NCBI RefSeq assembly: GCF_015550595.1
Contig: NZ_JADNBB010000036.1
Coordinates: 1 to 49,167, forward strand
Length of the DNA: 49,167 bases
Direction: 5' to 3'
Source: Parabacteroides goldsteinii
Lineage (GTDB): Bacteria; Bacteroidota; Bacteroidia; Bacteroidales; Tannerellaceae
This document shows, in pieces, positions 17,879 through 27,328 of this stretch. The translations under genes and the position numbers were made by a program. The notes under the pieces are model-generated. The model did no database searches. It was not told where the DNA came from and saw only the letters and a program-made list of their open reading frames with translations. How positions within the stretch are numbered: the stretch's first letter is position 1; each line of letters begins with the position of its first letter.

Positions 17879-20545
17879 TTACAGAAGATCCGTAATTTTC
17901 TTTTTCAGATCATTAGGTTTGATCGGTTTTGCTATGTAACCATTGAATCCGCTGTGGCTGACCCGTTGTTCATCTTCGGCAAAAGCAAAAGCGGTAACGG
18001 CGATGATCGGGATAATCGTATTGTCTTTACGTATTTCCTGGGTAGCCTGATATCCGTCCATAATAGGCATCTTAAGATCCATGAGGATCATGTCCGGATG
18101 ATATTTATGGTATAAATCGATGGCTTCCTGACCGTTCCATGCATGTAGCAGGTTATAGTCTTTCAGGATCGCTTTGATCAGGGTATAATTACTTTCGTTA
18201 TCTTCTGCAATCAGCAAAGTGGAGGCTTTCTTATCTGTCTGGTTCCCTGCGTTTATTTCTACTTTGTTGGAACTAACGGGAGTTATATGTGATTCTTCTA
18301 TAACCGTGTCGGGTAATGTAAACCAGAAAGTAGACCCTTGTCCAATCTCAGACTCCACACCGATCTCACCACCCAGTTTCTGCACGATCATCTGGCTGAT
18401 AGATAGACCGAGTCCTGTTCCCTGTGCGAAGCTATCCAGTTTGACAAAGCGTTGGAATACGCTGTCTTTTATTTTCTTGTCTATACCACAACCTGTGTCT
18501 GAGACATAGAAAATTAGCTGATTTTCTTTATGCTTATACCCGAAACGTATGCTACCCTCTTTCGTGAATTTGATAGCATTATTGATAAAGTTTGTTATTA
18601 CCTGCGACAAGCGGTTCTTGTCTGTTCGGATAATGCAATGAGGCATTTTCTCGACGAATGAAACCTGTACACCGTCGGCAGCTTTCAGGCGTGATGTTTG
18701 TTCGATATCGCATAACAACTGATTGATGTCGATATCCGAATAAACAAATTCAAGCGTGTTGGCTTCAATTTTCGAGAGGTCGAGTATATCGTTGATTAAT
18801 TGCAGCAATAGTTCATTGTTGTTGTTGATGATGTTGATGTATTCCTCACGTTCCTCACTCTCTTCAGTCATAGCCAACAGTCCGGAGAAACCGACGATAG
18901 CGTTGAGCGGCGTGCGGATCTCATGGCTCATATTGGCCAGGAAGGCTGATTTCAGATGATCGGATTCTTCCGCTTTTTCTTTAGCCAAACGCAATTCGTT
19001 TTCTGCCAACTTCTGTTTGGTGACATCCTCTTTCTTGAAAATAACTCCCAATAAGCTGTTATTCGAATCGATGATCGGATTGGCAAGGGTGTGTATATAT
19101 TTTCCTGGTTCGCATTCTTTTACTATATCGAAGGGTTTTTTACTCTCCATGGCGGATATCAGTACGCAATTCTCACAATAAGGCTTCTGGCCGTCTTTTA
19201 CGATACAGCAATTCTTCGGACCGTATTTGGGGACACATAACATTTTGATCTCATTTTCCCATTTTACGGAATAGTCGGGCTTGATGAAACGGATGGACGC
19301 CTGAATGTTGTTCATAATGATCTCGTTGTCTTTTTGCAGGTCCATCAACTTGTCTTTCAGTCTGTTGGTTCTGAACAAGAAGAGAAGGATCATTAAAAGG
19401 AAAACCAGTAATATGCAGGCAACGATCAACAAGATTTCGAACCTGTATTTTACAAACAAGTTTCCTTCCGTATTGATCAGGATAGACTCTTCCGGCAGTA
19501 TTTTTTTGTCGATGTTGAACTCTTTCAGTTTCCGTGCATCGAAAGTATAGGCATTGGGGATACTTATCGCCCGCAAATCTTTTTGTTGCACTTTACCGGT
19601 CAGGATATCGATTGCCTGTTTGGCCAGATCTTTCCCGATCGGCCTGTATTGGGGAATATACCCACCGATCGCCCAGTGGCTTAATCCGGTAGAGGTCAGG
19701 GTAAATGCCGGTAAGGTTGGGTTACTAGACATCATGGTGTATGTGGCATTCCCTACATAATAACCATCGTTCACGTCGACGCGCCAGGTCCCGAGCATGA
19801 TGGCTGTTTCCCTGGGGAGTTGCTTTATTTGTTCAATGATGGTATATATGTTATTTTTCCGGCCATCCAATAAGATAAGGTCCAGATCGGGAAATGATTT
19901 CATATCTTTTTTTACCAGCGCTTGCAGGGCGATGCCGCCATAGCTGTTGTCTGTTATTAAGGCTATGTGTTCCGTGGAAGGATAAAGGTTTTTGATCAGT
20001 TGGATATTTCTGTTAACGTCATACGTATACAGAAAACCCGACAAGAAATGTTCCTTGCTGATTTGATCTTGTATATCGATACTTTCAGGGTCCCAGTCAG
20101 AAAGAGTGACGCTTGAATCCGGTAATATGACGGCATTGCTACTCACCATTCCGCATAAAATAGGAATACCTTTTAGAACGGGTTCATTCTGTGATAAATA
20201 GGAAGACCAGGCTTCTTGTCCGAGAATTATAGTGATCTGTGGGGTATTCTCATCCTTGTATTTATTGAGCAGGGTTTTCATTTTACCTTTCCATAAGGGA
20301 GCTTCCGGTAAACTTTTACAGTTCATGTTCTCGATGATAACGGGGGCGGTTCCTCCCAGCCGTTTATATTCTTCCATGAATTCGGAAATGTTTTGGGTGG
20401 TATTACGGGTATCTGGATTATATGAACTGATGATGAGGATTGGGTGAACCTCTTCTGCTAGTGCCGGTACAGACCATGCCAGGCATACAAGTATAAGTAG
20501 AGTTTGTATGTGGTGTATAATATTTATTAGAACTGCTTTATGCAT
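17879..20545 (-). CDS. hybrid histidine kinase with periplasmic binding-protein-like sensor
   Basis: I take the start at 20545 (MHKAVL), preceded by AGAGGAAAA, rather than the in-frame TTG six codons earlier. This gives 888 residues. A signal peptide (about 1-30) precedes a periplasmic ABC_sub_bind-like domain ([44 protein letters not shown]). Then come a TM helix near 370-392, a PAS-like domain with a cysteine cluster, a kinase with His near 540 in [13 protein letters not shown], ATPase motifs ([27 protein letters not shown]) and a receiver whose phosphoacceptor Asp is near 822 in MILMDLKMP. There is no DNA-binding domain, so phosphate must pass to another protein. A likely promoter -7 box is at 20587-20594. 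Confidence 0.92.
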   Translation of the reverse strand: MHKAVLINIIHHIQTLLILVCLAWSVPALAEEVHPILIISSYNPDTRNTTQNISEFMEEYKRLGGTAPVIIENMNCKSLPEAPLWKGKMKTLLNKYKDENTPQITIILGQEAWSSYLSQNEPVLKGIPILCGMVSSNAVILPDSSVTLSDWDPESIDIQDQISKEHFLSGFLYTYDVNRNIQLIKNLYPSTEHIALITDNSYGGIALQALVKKDMKSFPDLDLILLDGRKNNIYTIIEQIKQLPRETAIMLGTWRVDVNDGYYVGNATYTMMSSNPTLPAFTLTSTGLSHWAIGGYIPQYRPIGKDLAKQAIDILTGKVQQKDLRAISIPNAYTFDARKLKEFNIDKKILPEESILINTEGNLFVKYRFEILLIVACILLVFLLMILLFLFRTNRLKDKLMDLQKDNEIIMNNIQASIRFIKPDYSVKWENEIKMLCVPKYGPKNCCIVKDGQKPYCENCVLISAMESKKPFDIVKECEPGKYIHTLANPIIDSNNSLLGVIFKKEDVTKQKLAENELRLAKEKAEESDHLKSAFLANMSHEIRTPLNAIVGFSGLLAMTEESEEREEYINIINNNNELLLQLINDILDLSKIEANTLEFVYSDIDINQLLCDIEQTSRLKAADGVQVSFVEKMPHCIIRTDKNRLSQVITNFINNAIKFTKEGSIRFGYKHKENQLIFYVSDTGCGIDKKIKDSVFQRFVKLDSFAQGTGLGLSISQMIVQKLGGEIGVESEIGQGSTFWFTLPDTVIEESHITPVSSNKVEINAGNQTDKKASTLLIAEDNESNYTLIKAILKDYNLLHAWNGQEAIDLYHKYHPDMILMDLKMPIMDGYQATQEIRKDNTIIPIIAVTAFAFAEDEQRVSHSGFNGYIAKPIKPNDLKKKITDLL

Positions 20546-20586
20546 TGACTTTTCCTCTGGCAAATTATTATCTGTTTTCCCGGCTA

Positions 20587-20594
20587 CAAAAATA
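20587..20594 (-). promoter_or_regulatory. -7 box of the hybrid kinase gene
   Basis: The minus strand reads TATTTTTG, matching the Bacteroidetes -7 consensus TAnnTTTG, 42 bases before the chosen ATG. No clear -33 box was found. Confidence 0.45.
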
Positions 20595-20655
20595 GGAATA
20601 ATTTACTATCTATTGCAGAACTATGGTTAATAAAAACGGAAGAAAATCAAGGCTG

Positions 20656-23043
20656 TTATATTTCAATCATGATTCCTATGCTGGGCAATAATGTTCCGGT
20701 CATACGTTCTATTGGTTTTAACTCATACTGTTGCTTCTCCTGTGGGGCTTCAGGATTAAGTATTTTTCCCGTTTTAATATAGACATCCTGCTCTTTGTAC
20801 TTGGAATTAAGTACATTCTGTATGTCGATATAGAGGCCCAGCATTATATTTTTCAGATAGAATGTTTTGTCGATACGCAAATCCAGCTGGGTGAACGGTT
20901 TCAGGCGTTCACTGTTGAAACGGCTGTAATCGTAGTAGAGGCTTCCGCTGGCGTCCCATGCATCTACATAACTACTTTTTTCGACATCATAGGGAGTATA
21001 GGGCGCACCGCCTACTACCCGTAGCTTTGCTCCCACATCCCAGTTACTAGGGAGTGAATAAGTTCCGCTGAAAGTGAGAAGATGTTTGTTGTCCCATGCG
21101 GAGGGTATATATTTACCTGCATTTCTTCCGTCTTTGTATTCGCTGCGGACATAGGTATAGGAAGCGATGAATGTAAGGCCCTTATAATTATACCAACGCC
21201 CCATCAGTTCCACGCCGTAGGCACGTCCGGTGGCGGTGGAGGTGACAGCTTCGTTCCCCAGTACACCGTAGTCTGTCCCTTTGGATGCCAGGGGGATGCT
21301 GTCGATAACCGACATCGGGTAATAGTTATAGTGTTTGTAAAATCCTTCAGCCGTAAATTTAAGGTAGGATGAAGGGCGGTATTCCAGTCCTAATCCGGCC
21401 TGGTCGCTACGGATGTATTGCAATTCGTTGGTTTTATTTACATACTCTCCGTTGTTGTCTTTGAATCCCATTACGGTGTAAGGCGGTAATTCGTAGTAAC
21501 GTCCCAGGTTGGCATTCAGAAACATGTCTCCTGCCAGCCGGTACGATAGCGATAGGCGTGGAGATAGCTGGTCGAATATATTATTCATTTTCGATGAATA
21601 ATTATTGGCATCCGTACGGAGACCCAGTGAGGCGGTGAAACGTTCGTTCACGCTTTCATAGATAGCGGTAGCGTACAATCCCCATTTCCAGAGTCCCAGA
21701 TCTGTCTGATAGTTGATTTCTTTCGGAATGGTAGTAAATTGTTTCTGGAATGTATTGTTCGTATATTCCGAATAATCGATATTTCCCCCTACATGCAGTT
21801 GTATATAAGGCAGGCGGAAGATATTTTCAGTGCGGAGTTTATTTTCTATTTCATCCGACCGGTAATTCAGGGTGAGGTTGGCCGGTGAGCTTTCGTCGTT
21901 ATCGCGGTATTTTATGTTTTTATTGTTCATCTGGCTGCGGCTGACGATAAGAGAGTAGATATTACGCCCCGTATAATGCTTGTATACGGCACCCAACGTA
22001 TAGGTCTTCTGTTTTACAACCGGCAGGTAGGCAAGGATATACTGGTTCTTTTCACTCATATCCTTCATCCCGGTATTCAGTTTCATATCGTCGATCGCAC
22101 CTAGCCCTATAAATGTCAGTTCATTCTTCTTGTCGAAAGCATGTTTGATCTTGAACTGGGCATCCGTGAAAGTCGGAAGAAAAGGTAAACCGATCATATC
22201 GAACAGGAATTGCAGATACGAACGGCGTACAGACACCTGATAGGTCGTTTTCTCTCCTAACGGACCGTTGGCCGATACACCTACATCAGAGGCCCCGAGC
22301 GTACCCCGCAGAGAGAACTTTTCTTTATTCCCATCCTGCAACTTAAAATCTAACACAGAACTGAGCGCATTCCCTCTGGCGGCGGGGAATGCGGCTGAAT
22401 AAAAGTTTACTTCACGTACAAAATCAGGGTTGATGATTCCTACCGGCCCTCCGGAAGCCCCTTGTGTAGAGAAGTGGTTGATATTCGGTATTTCGACTCC
22501 ATCTAAAAAGAAACGGTTTTCGGATGGACCGCCACCTCTAACCATCAGGTCGTTTCGGAAGGCTGCCGTAGAAGCTACTCCGGGGAATGATTGTACTACG
22601 CGTGAGATATCCCGGTTACCTCCGGCACTTTTCTCTATCTCCTTGAAACCGATGACACGTAATCCCAGCGGGCTTTCTGCCGTTTTACGGAAAGGGGAGG
22701 CTACTATGTTTACTTCCTGCAAGCTTTCGCTGGCAGTTTCGAGTTCGACCGGAAAATAGACATCTTTATTAGCAACACGGAACTCAGCTGTTACAGTCGG
22801 TTTGTAGCCGATAAAAGAGGCCTGTAGCCGGTAACTACCGGGAGTAACCCCTGTTATCTCAAAATTTCCGATGGAGTCGGTAGCTGTTCCCTGAGTGGTG
22901 TTCCATATCAGGACGGTAGCATAAGGGATCGGTTCGCCACTAACCGTTTCTTTTACGATTCCTTTTATGGAATAACTCTTTTGGGCCTGTACCATCTGGA
23001 TGCAGGCAAGAAACAGTAAAATAGCGAAGAGTTTCTTATTCAT
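20656..23043 (-). CDS. TonB-dependent outer-membrane receptor
   Basis: A 795-residue receptor. A signal peptide (cut after VQA, residue 20) precedes a carboxypeptidase-regulatory-like beta-sandwich (about 22-105, GIVKETVSGEPIPYATVLIWN). A plug domain (about 120-230, with RDISRVVQSFPGVAST and MVRGGGPSENRFFLDGVEIPN) and a C-terminal barrel ending in an aromatic/hydrophobic strand follow. It lacks a SusD partner and is shorter than SusC proteins, so it is a single-component receptor, perhaps for a metal chelate, vitamin or peptide; the ligand cannot be read. It has its own promoter box (23067-23074) and lies 78 bp after the RsbW-like gene, so it may or may not be co-transcribed with the partner-switching module. 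Confidence 0.93.
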   Translation of the reverse strand: MNKKLFAILLFLACIQMVQAQKSYSIKGIVKETVSGEPIPYATVLIWNTTQGTATDSIGNFEITGVTPGSYRLQASFIGYKPTVTAEFRVANKDVYFPVELETASESLQEVNIVASPFRKTAESPLGLRVIGFKEIEKSAGGNRDISRVVQSFPGVASTAAFRNDLMVRGGGPSENRFFLDGVEIPNINHFSTQGASGGPVGIINPDFVREVNFYSAAFPAARGNALSSVLDFKLQDGNKEKFSLRGTLGASDVGVSANGPLGEKTTYQVSVRRSYLQFLFDMIGLPFLPTFTDAQFKIKHAFDKKNELTFIGLGAIDDMKLNTGMKDMSEKNQYILAYLPVVKQKTYTLGAVYKHYTGRNIYSLIVSRSQMNNKNIKYRDNDESSPANLTLNYRSDEIENKLRTENIFRLPYIQLHVGGNIDYSEYTNNTFQKQFTTIPKEINYQTDLGLWKWGLYATAIYESVNERFTASLGLRTDANNYSSKMNNIFDQLSPRLSLSYRLAGDMFLNANLGRYYELPPYTVMGFKDNNGEYVNKTNELQYIRSDQAGLGLEYRPSSYLKFTAEGFYKHYNYYPMSVIDSIPLASKGTDYGVLGNEAVTSTATGRAYGVELMGRWYNYKGLTFIASYTYVRSEYKDGRNAGKYIPSAWDNKHLLTFSGTYSLPSNWDVGAKLRVVGGAPYTPYDVEKSSYVDAWDASGSLYYDYSRFNSERLKPFTQLDLRIDKTFYLKNIMLGLYIDIQNVLNSKYKEQDVYIKTGKILNPEAPQEKQQYELKPIERMTGTLLPSIGIMIEI

Positions 23044-23066
23044 CTTTGTATTCTTATTAAAAATGA

Positions 23067-23074
23067 CAAAGGTA
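23067..23074 (-). promoter_or_regulatory. -7 box of the TonB receptor gene
   Basis: The minus strand reads TACCTTTG, a full match to TAnnTTTG, 23 bases before the receptor ATG. It suggests transcription separate from the genes upstream. Confidence 0.5.
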
Positions 23075-23121
23075 TATAAAAACTACGACTGTGGATCATG
23101 TACGATCCGGTTTACATGGCT

Positions 23122-23535
23122 TTATAGATTCTTTTTCATTATCAGCAGATTTTCATCCCCCAACCGTTGGTACGAAACCTCGTTCATGATACTTCGGATA
23201 AGGAAAATCCCGAGTCCTCCGATGGCCCGTTCTTCGATCGGCAAATTGATTTCGGCATCGGGTACCTGTGTCGGGTCGAATACCTGCCCTTTATCTGTCA
23301 ACAGGAAGATGAGTTGTTGTGGACTGGAAGTCACTTTCAACAATATTTCATGCTGTTCCCCTTCCGGGTATGCATACATGATGATATTGGCTACAGCTTC
23401 TTCCAGTGCCAGGTTGATATTCATCGTGGTCTCTGAAGACAGATCAAGTACCTCACCCAATTCTTCAATGAATTCATATAAATGGGATATTTCTTCCAAA
23501 TTGTTGGTAATCCTGATTTCTTTATTCATCATCAT
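23122..23535 (-). CDS. RsbW-like anti-sigma/serine kinase (HATPase_c_2)
   Basis: A 137-residue GHKL ATPase made only of the catalytic domain. It shows the N box EEAVANIIMYAYP (with the Mg-binding Asn), the G1 motif LTDKGQVFDP and the G2 motif GGLGIFLI. Proteins of this form (RsbW, SpoIIAB) phosphorylate a STAS anti-anti-sigma protein and sequester a partner such as a sigma factor. It follows the SpoIIE-type phosphatase gene by 14 bp, so both should be co-translated. The phosphatase would reverse its action on a STAS protein, probably the fusion at 26444. No target sigma factor is encoded nearby. Confidence 0.9.
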   Translation of the reverse strand: MMMNKEIRITNNLEEISHLYEFIEELGEVLDLSSETTMNINLALEEAVANIIMYAYPEGEQHEILLKVTSSPQQLIFLLTDKGQVFDPTQVPDAEINLPIEERAIGGLGIFLIRSIMNEVSYQRLGDENLLIMKKNL

Positions 23536-23549
23536 AATGGAGTCCTTTC

Positions 23550-25487
23550 TTATTTACTAGTTTCCGGTTCGTAATGTATTGCTAATATTGTTATATCATC
23601 GCTTTGGTCGGCCATTTGCACATGAAATGCAACCGAACAGATAATGGTGTTCACCATTGTTTGTATATCTTGCCGGGTATTGGCAGCCAGTGTCTTTTTC
23701 AGATTCTTTTCTCCGTATAAGTCTTTTGCTGTATTTTCCGCTTCTGTTATTCCATCGGTATAAAGGAATATTTTAGTACCCTTTTCAAGATCGATGGATT
23801 CGTCCGAATATACATAATCCGACATAATGCCTACTATCAATTGTTTTTGCGTTTCCATGAACGATACACTTCCGTCAGGGAATATCAATGCCGGAGGGTT
23901 ATGGCCGGCATTGCAGAGTTTAAGTTTTCCGGTTTGCAGATCCAGTATGCCGACAATAAGTGTGATAAACATGTTCGACTCGTTATTTTCGGAAATAGAG
24001 TTGTTCATTCTTGTTATGATCTCCGAGGGCGAATCTATATTATGTGAGATGGTGCGGAATAAACTCCGGGCTATGGCCATGAACAGGGAAGCCGGAACAC
24101 CTTTTCCCGATACATCCCCTATGATAAAGTAGAGCCGGTCGCTATCAATGAAGAAATCATATAAGTCGCCCCCTACTTCCTTGGCTGATTGTAAGATGGC
24201 ATATAAATCTACATCATGGCGACCCGGGAAAGGAGGGAATGTTTTAGGAACCATTCCCATTTGTATTTCCTTGGCGATAGACAGTTCGCTTTCAATACGC
24301 TCTTTGCTAGCAGTCGTTTCGCGGAGTTTGACAACATAATCGAATAGTGATTGTTGCATATAGGCGAGCGAATCGTGCAGGGTTTTTATTTCATCGTGTG
24401 AGTTGACTTGCGGCAACTTCACGTTGAACCGTCCGGTAGCAATGATCCGGGCGGATTGTGAGAATTGTGCCAGCGGATCCACCAGGCGGCGGATAATGAT
24501 ATAAATGATAAAGAATAAGATCAGCATCCCTGCCAATGATACAAAGATAATTTGTTTGGAGATCGTGTCCAGTTCTTTTAAGATAATATCGGGTGGACAA
24601 ACGTTGCCCACCGACCAACCGATATGAGGAATAGACGTGTAAAAAACATACACCGGTTTTCCGGCGAGATTGATTAACGCCGTCCCTGTCTGTTGCGCCA
24701 GCATTTCCCTGCCGATTTGCTCTTTTTCAGGGGTGTTGTTGGCCTGCGCATCGGTGAAAATGGTTTCATTCATGATCTTTGAACGATCCGGGTTGGTCAA
24801 ATAGCTGCCGTTACGACTTAATAAAAAAGTAAAACTGGTCGTATAAGGTTTTAACTGCGATACCATATCCGTGAATTGGGACAACGAAATATTAGCTGTA
24901 AAGATCGCATATACTTCTCCTGTTTTGTCATATAAAGGCATGGAGAACGTACTCATTATGAAGTTTCCTCCCCCCTCGTCATAATAGGGTTCGCTCCAGT
25001 AGTTCTGCTTCAATAATTTCGGGACCAGATACCAATCCATACAAGGATAATCGTAGATAGGACTTCCCAGCACCGCACATTCGATCTTTCCGTCCATATA
25101 TGAAGCATAGGGCATGAAATATTTCCCTTTTTCCTTGTAGTAATCGGGGACGAAAGCAATACCGCTGCTGACGATCAGGTCATTGTTTTTGGCAACAGCC
25201 ATAACGATGCGGAACAATGAGTCCGGATCAGCTTTGCTTTCTTCTATCATCCAGCTTGTCTGGTTCATTGTTGTCTCTACCGTTTGCAGTAGATCACCGA
25301 TTTTGGAAGCCATGTTCTGTAACTGTTCATGAGTGCTTTTTATGGCAAAATCGGTAACCTTTTTACGGCTATATGAATAAAACAGTGTAATGATAACGAT
25401 AAATACTATAAGCGTGAATGAGAGTACATAAATGCTCATCCGGCTGGCAAAAGACTTGAATTGAAAGTATTGTCTGATAGGATGCAT
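23550..25487 (-). CDS. membrane SpoIIE/RsbU-type PP2C phosphatase with Cache sensor and HAMP
   Basis: The start at 25487 (MHPIRQYF) leaves 7 bp to the preceding gene; a start 18 codons earlier would overlap it. The protein is 645 residues. TM1 is near 20-38, followed by a periplasmic dCache-like sensor (about 40-300; YMDGKIECAVLGSPIYDYPCMDWY, GEVYAIFTANISL). TM2 is near 310-332, then a HAMP segment (RRLVDPLAQFSQ), a coiled linker (SIAKEIQMGMVP) and a PP2C domain from about 405 with DVSGKGVPASLFMA, NAGHNPP and LYTDGITEA. It should dephosphorylate a STAS partner when its sensor is engaged. The binding protein encoded just upstream is a plausible sensor partner, by inference from the operon. Confidence 0.93.
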   Translation of the reverse strand: MHPIRQYFQFKSFASRMSIYVLSFTLIVFIVIITLFYSYSRKKVTDFAIKSTHEQLQNMASKIGDLLQTVETTMNQTSWMIEESKADPDSLFRIVMAVAKNNDLIVSSGIAFVPDYYKEKGKYFMPYASYMDGKIECAVLGSPIYDYPCMDWYLVPKLLKQNYWSEPYYDEGGGNFIMSTFSMPLYDKTGEVYAIFTANISLSQFTDMVSQLKPYTTSFTFLLSRNGSYLTNPDRSKIMNETIFTDAQANNTPEKEQIGREMLAQQTGTALINLAGKPVYVFYTSIPHIGWSVGNVCPPDIILKELDTISKQIIFVSLAGMLILFFIIYIIIRRLVDPLAQFSQSARIIATGRFNVKLPQVNSHDEIKTLHDSLAYMQQSLFDYVVKLRETTASKERIESELSIAKEIQMGMVPKTFPPFPGRHDVDLYAILQSAKEVGGDLYDFFIDSDRLYFIIGDVSGKGVPASLFMAIARSLFRTISHNIDSPSEIITRMNNSISENNESNMFITLIVGILDLQTGKLKLCNAGHNPPALIFPDGSVSFMETQKQLIVGIMSDYVYSDESIDLEKGTKIFLYTDGITEAENTAKDLYGEKNLKKTLAANTRQDIQTMVNTIICSVAFHVQMADQSDDITILAIHYEPETSK

Positions 25488-25494
25488 AGGATAG

Positions 25495-26436
25495 TTATTT
25501 AACGAAATCAGAATAATGTATATCTTCTCTTTCCTGTTCATTCAACAGGATGTCTGAAGCCAGTTTGAAATCTTCCGGACTCAGATGGAATGTTCGTTTG
25601 TTATAACTTTCATCCACTTGCAGCCGAAGTACTTCTTCCAGCATTTGGCGTTGATGATAACGGTTGGTTCCGATATTGCCGTTACGTACGAACTCCATTA
25701 CGATGTCCAGGGCTTCTTCCCTGTGCTCATTGGCCCATTCCCAGCCCCGGATGCTGGCGCGCACGAGTTTGGGGATGATATCTGGATGTGACAGGTAGAA
25801 GTCTTCGGCCACGTATAGTCCGTCTTCTGGCAGGTTGTAACCGTAGTCGGAGAAACGTAGCAGGTAAGTAGAATTTGGCTGTAATCCGTATTCTGCCAAC
25901 TGTAAATATTCGTTGTAGCTGCCTACAAGGCATATATCGACAGCCCCGGCAAGGAATATATTGACACCGCTGTTGAAGCGTATCCATTTACCGCTGAGTT
26001 GGTAACGTGTAGCGATTCTGTCCAGTAGATTCTGGCTCAGGTGGTTCCAAACGGCTATCTTTTTTTGCTTTAATCCTTCCAGGTCTTTTAGAGGTTGGTG
26101 GCTAACCAGCATCAAGCTGTTTTCCTGTGAGGTTTGCATCACATTGACAATTTTGGCACCGGAGGCCCGTGCTGTCAGGGCAAATGACAGGTTCATGACG
26201 GCAACCTGGGCTTTTCCGCTTTGTAAGACAGAAAAGGAACTTTCAGAGATGGCGGGATGCATAATATGTACATCGAGCCCTTCTTCTTTGTAAAATCCCA
26301 TTTTATCTGCCACATAATAGCCGGTAAATTGAGCTTGTGCTGTCCATTTGGGGGTAATCGTGATGCTTTGCCCCTGTGCCATATCCGGTTTATATAGGAG
26401 AAAAAGCAATAAGTAGAGGATGTGTCGTTTGATCAT
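25495..26436 (-). CDS. SsuA/THI5-like periplasmic solute-binding protein
   Basis: A 313-residue protein with a signal peptide (residues 1 to about 22, ending QG or QGQ). The NMT1/THI5-type fold is indicated by WTAQAQFTGYYVADKMGFYKEEGLDV at the start of the mature protein, then GKAQVAVMN and ASGAKIVNVMQT. Relatives bind small nitrogen- or sulfur-containing nutrients for ABC importers. No permease or ATPase gene is near. It sits in an operon between the RsbW-STAS fusion (7 bp upstream) and the Cache phosphatase (7 bp downstream). This suggests a role as ligand detector for that switch; the ligand is unknown. Confidence 0.9.
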   Translation of the reverse strand: MIKRHILYLLLFLLYKPDMAQGQSITITPKWTAQAQFTGYYVADKMGFYKEEGLDVHIMHPAISESSFSVLQSGKAQVAVMNLSFALTARASGAKIVNVMQTSQENSLMLVSHQPLKDLEGLKQKKIAVWNHLSQNLLDRIATRYQLSGKWIRFNSGVNIFLAGAVDICLVGSYNEYLQLAEYGLQPNSTYLLRFSDYGYNLPEDGLYVAEDFYLSHPDIIPKLVRASIRGWEWANEHREEALDIVMEFVRNGNIGTNRYHQRQMLEEVLRLQVDESYNKRTFHLSPEDFKLASDILLNEQEREDIHYSDFVK

Positions 26437-26443
26437 AAGTTTG

Positions 26444-27178
26444 TCAGTGTATGGTGAACAGGGAAGAACAGCCTGTCATATCGAAAATATTACGGATCTC
26501 AGGTAATACACCTTTTAGTACGAGTAGCCCGTGCGAACTGTCTACTTTCTTTTGCATCAGGATAAAGCAACGCAGTCCCGAACTACTTATATAGGTTAAG
26601 TTCTCGCAGTTGATAACGATCTCGGGTGTACCGTTGTCCAGTACAGGGCGGATAACGGATTCAAATTTACGGGCATTCAGTGTATCCAGCCGTCCTTCCA
26701 CAGTAATAATAACACCTCCTGCGACCTTACATATATTGGTATTCAATGAACTTTCGGGTTCCTCGATCGCTCCCAGCCCTTTGGTCAGCATCAGGAAGTT
26801 CTGTGAGCCGTCGGTATGAAAGGCTATTTCATCCATTGTCCTGAAAATAAGGAAAAAGCCTAATCCTCCGGTTAACATATCTTCTAAGGATGATTTTTCA
26901 GATTTGTTCTGGGGCAGGGTCGGATCGAATGTCATCCCATCGTTTATTATCATACAGTTTATATCTCCGTTCACCTGGCTGACCTTTAGTTTTATCTTAC
27001 CTTTCGCTCCGTTAGGATAAGCATGGTGGATGGTACAGCTGACAGCCTCTTCAATTGCAAGACAAATACGTCTTGTTGTGGCGGAGGGCAGGAAAAGACT
27101 TACCCCCAGTGATTCGATAAATCGGGTGATACGAATTATTTCTGATGAATCGTTTTCAATGATAATTTCTTTTTCCAT
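26444..27178 (-). CDS. RsbW-like ATPase fused to a STAS domain
   Basis: I set the start at 27178 (MEKEIIIEN). The longer frame to 27235 overlaps a good -7 box. The protein is 244 residues. An N-terminal HATPase_c_2 domain spans about 1-135 (EEAVSCTIHHAYPNG, INDGMTFDP, GGLGFFLIF). A C-terminal STAS domain spans about 150-244 (GGVIITVEGRLDTLNARKFE and ISSSGLRCF, with the usual phosphorylatable Ser). In the ATPase the metal-binding Asn of the N box is Cys (EEAVSC against EEAVAN in the sister protein at 23122), so its kinase activity may be lost. The likely role is a target protein whose STAS serine is phosphorylated by the 23122 kinase and released by the 23550 phosphatase. First gene of the module. 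Confidence 0.88.
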   Translation of the reverse strand: MEKEIIIENDSSEIIRITRFIESLGVSLFLPSATTRRICLAIEEAVSCTIHHAYPNGAKGKIKLKVSQVNGDINCMIINDGMTFDPTLPQNKSEKSSLEDMLTGGLGFFLIFRTMDEIAFHTDGSQNFLMLTKGLGAIEEPESSLNTNICKVAGGVIITVEGRLDTLNARKFESVIRPVLDNGTPEIVINCENLTYISSSGLRCFILMQKKVDSSHGLLVLKGVLPEIRNIFDMTGCSSLFTIH

Positions 27179-27232
27179 CTTTTTAAGATAAATAATATTC
27201 TGTATTAATACCGGAACCATTTGTGTTGGTCG

Positions 27233-27240
27233 CAAAAGTA
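27233..27240 (-). promoter_or_regulatory. -7 box of the partner-switching operon
   Basis: The minus strand reads TACTTTTG, a match to TAnnTTTG, 54 bases before the ATG at 27178. It decides the start codon of the first gene, because the longer frame would begin inside this box. Confidence 0.55.
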
Positions 27241-27328
27241 TGGAGAAAGTTTCGAATGCCTTGTTTTTCTTATGGGTTCAATCTTGATGAAAGGTATAAA
27301 TCTCTTTGCAATTCGTATATTTGGGCCG

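Noticed and set aside
20545-20563. Longer start (TTG) for the hybrid kinase
   Set aside because: The ATG at 20545 has a purine-rich AGAGGAAAA ahead of it and gives a proper signal peptide at once.
25487-25541. Longer start for the SpoIIE-type phosphatase
   Set aside because: It would overlap the binding protein gene by 47 bases; the ATG at 25487 leaves a 7-bp gap like the next operon junction.
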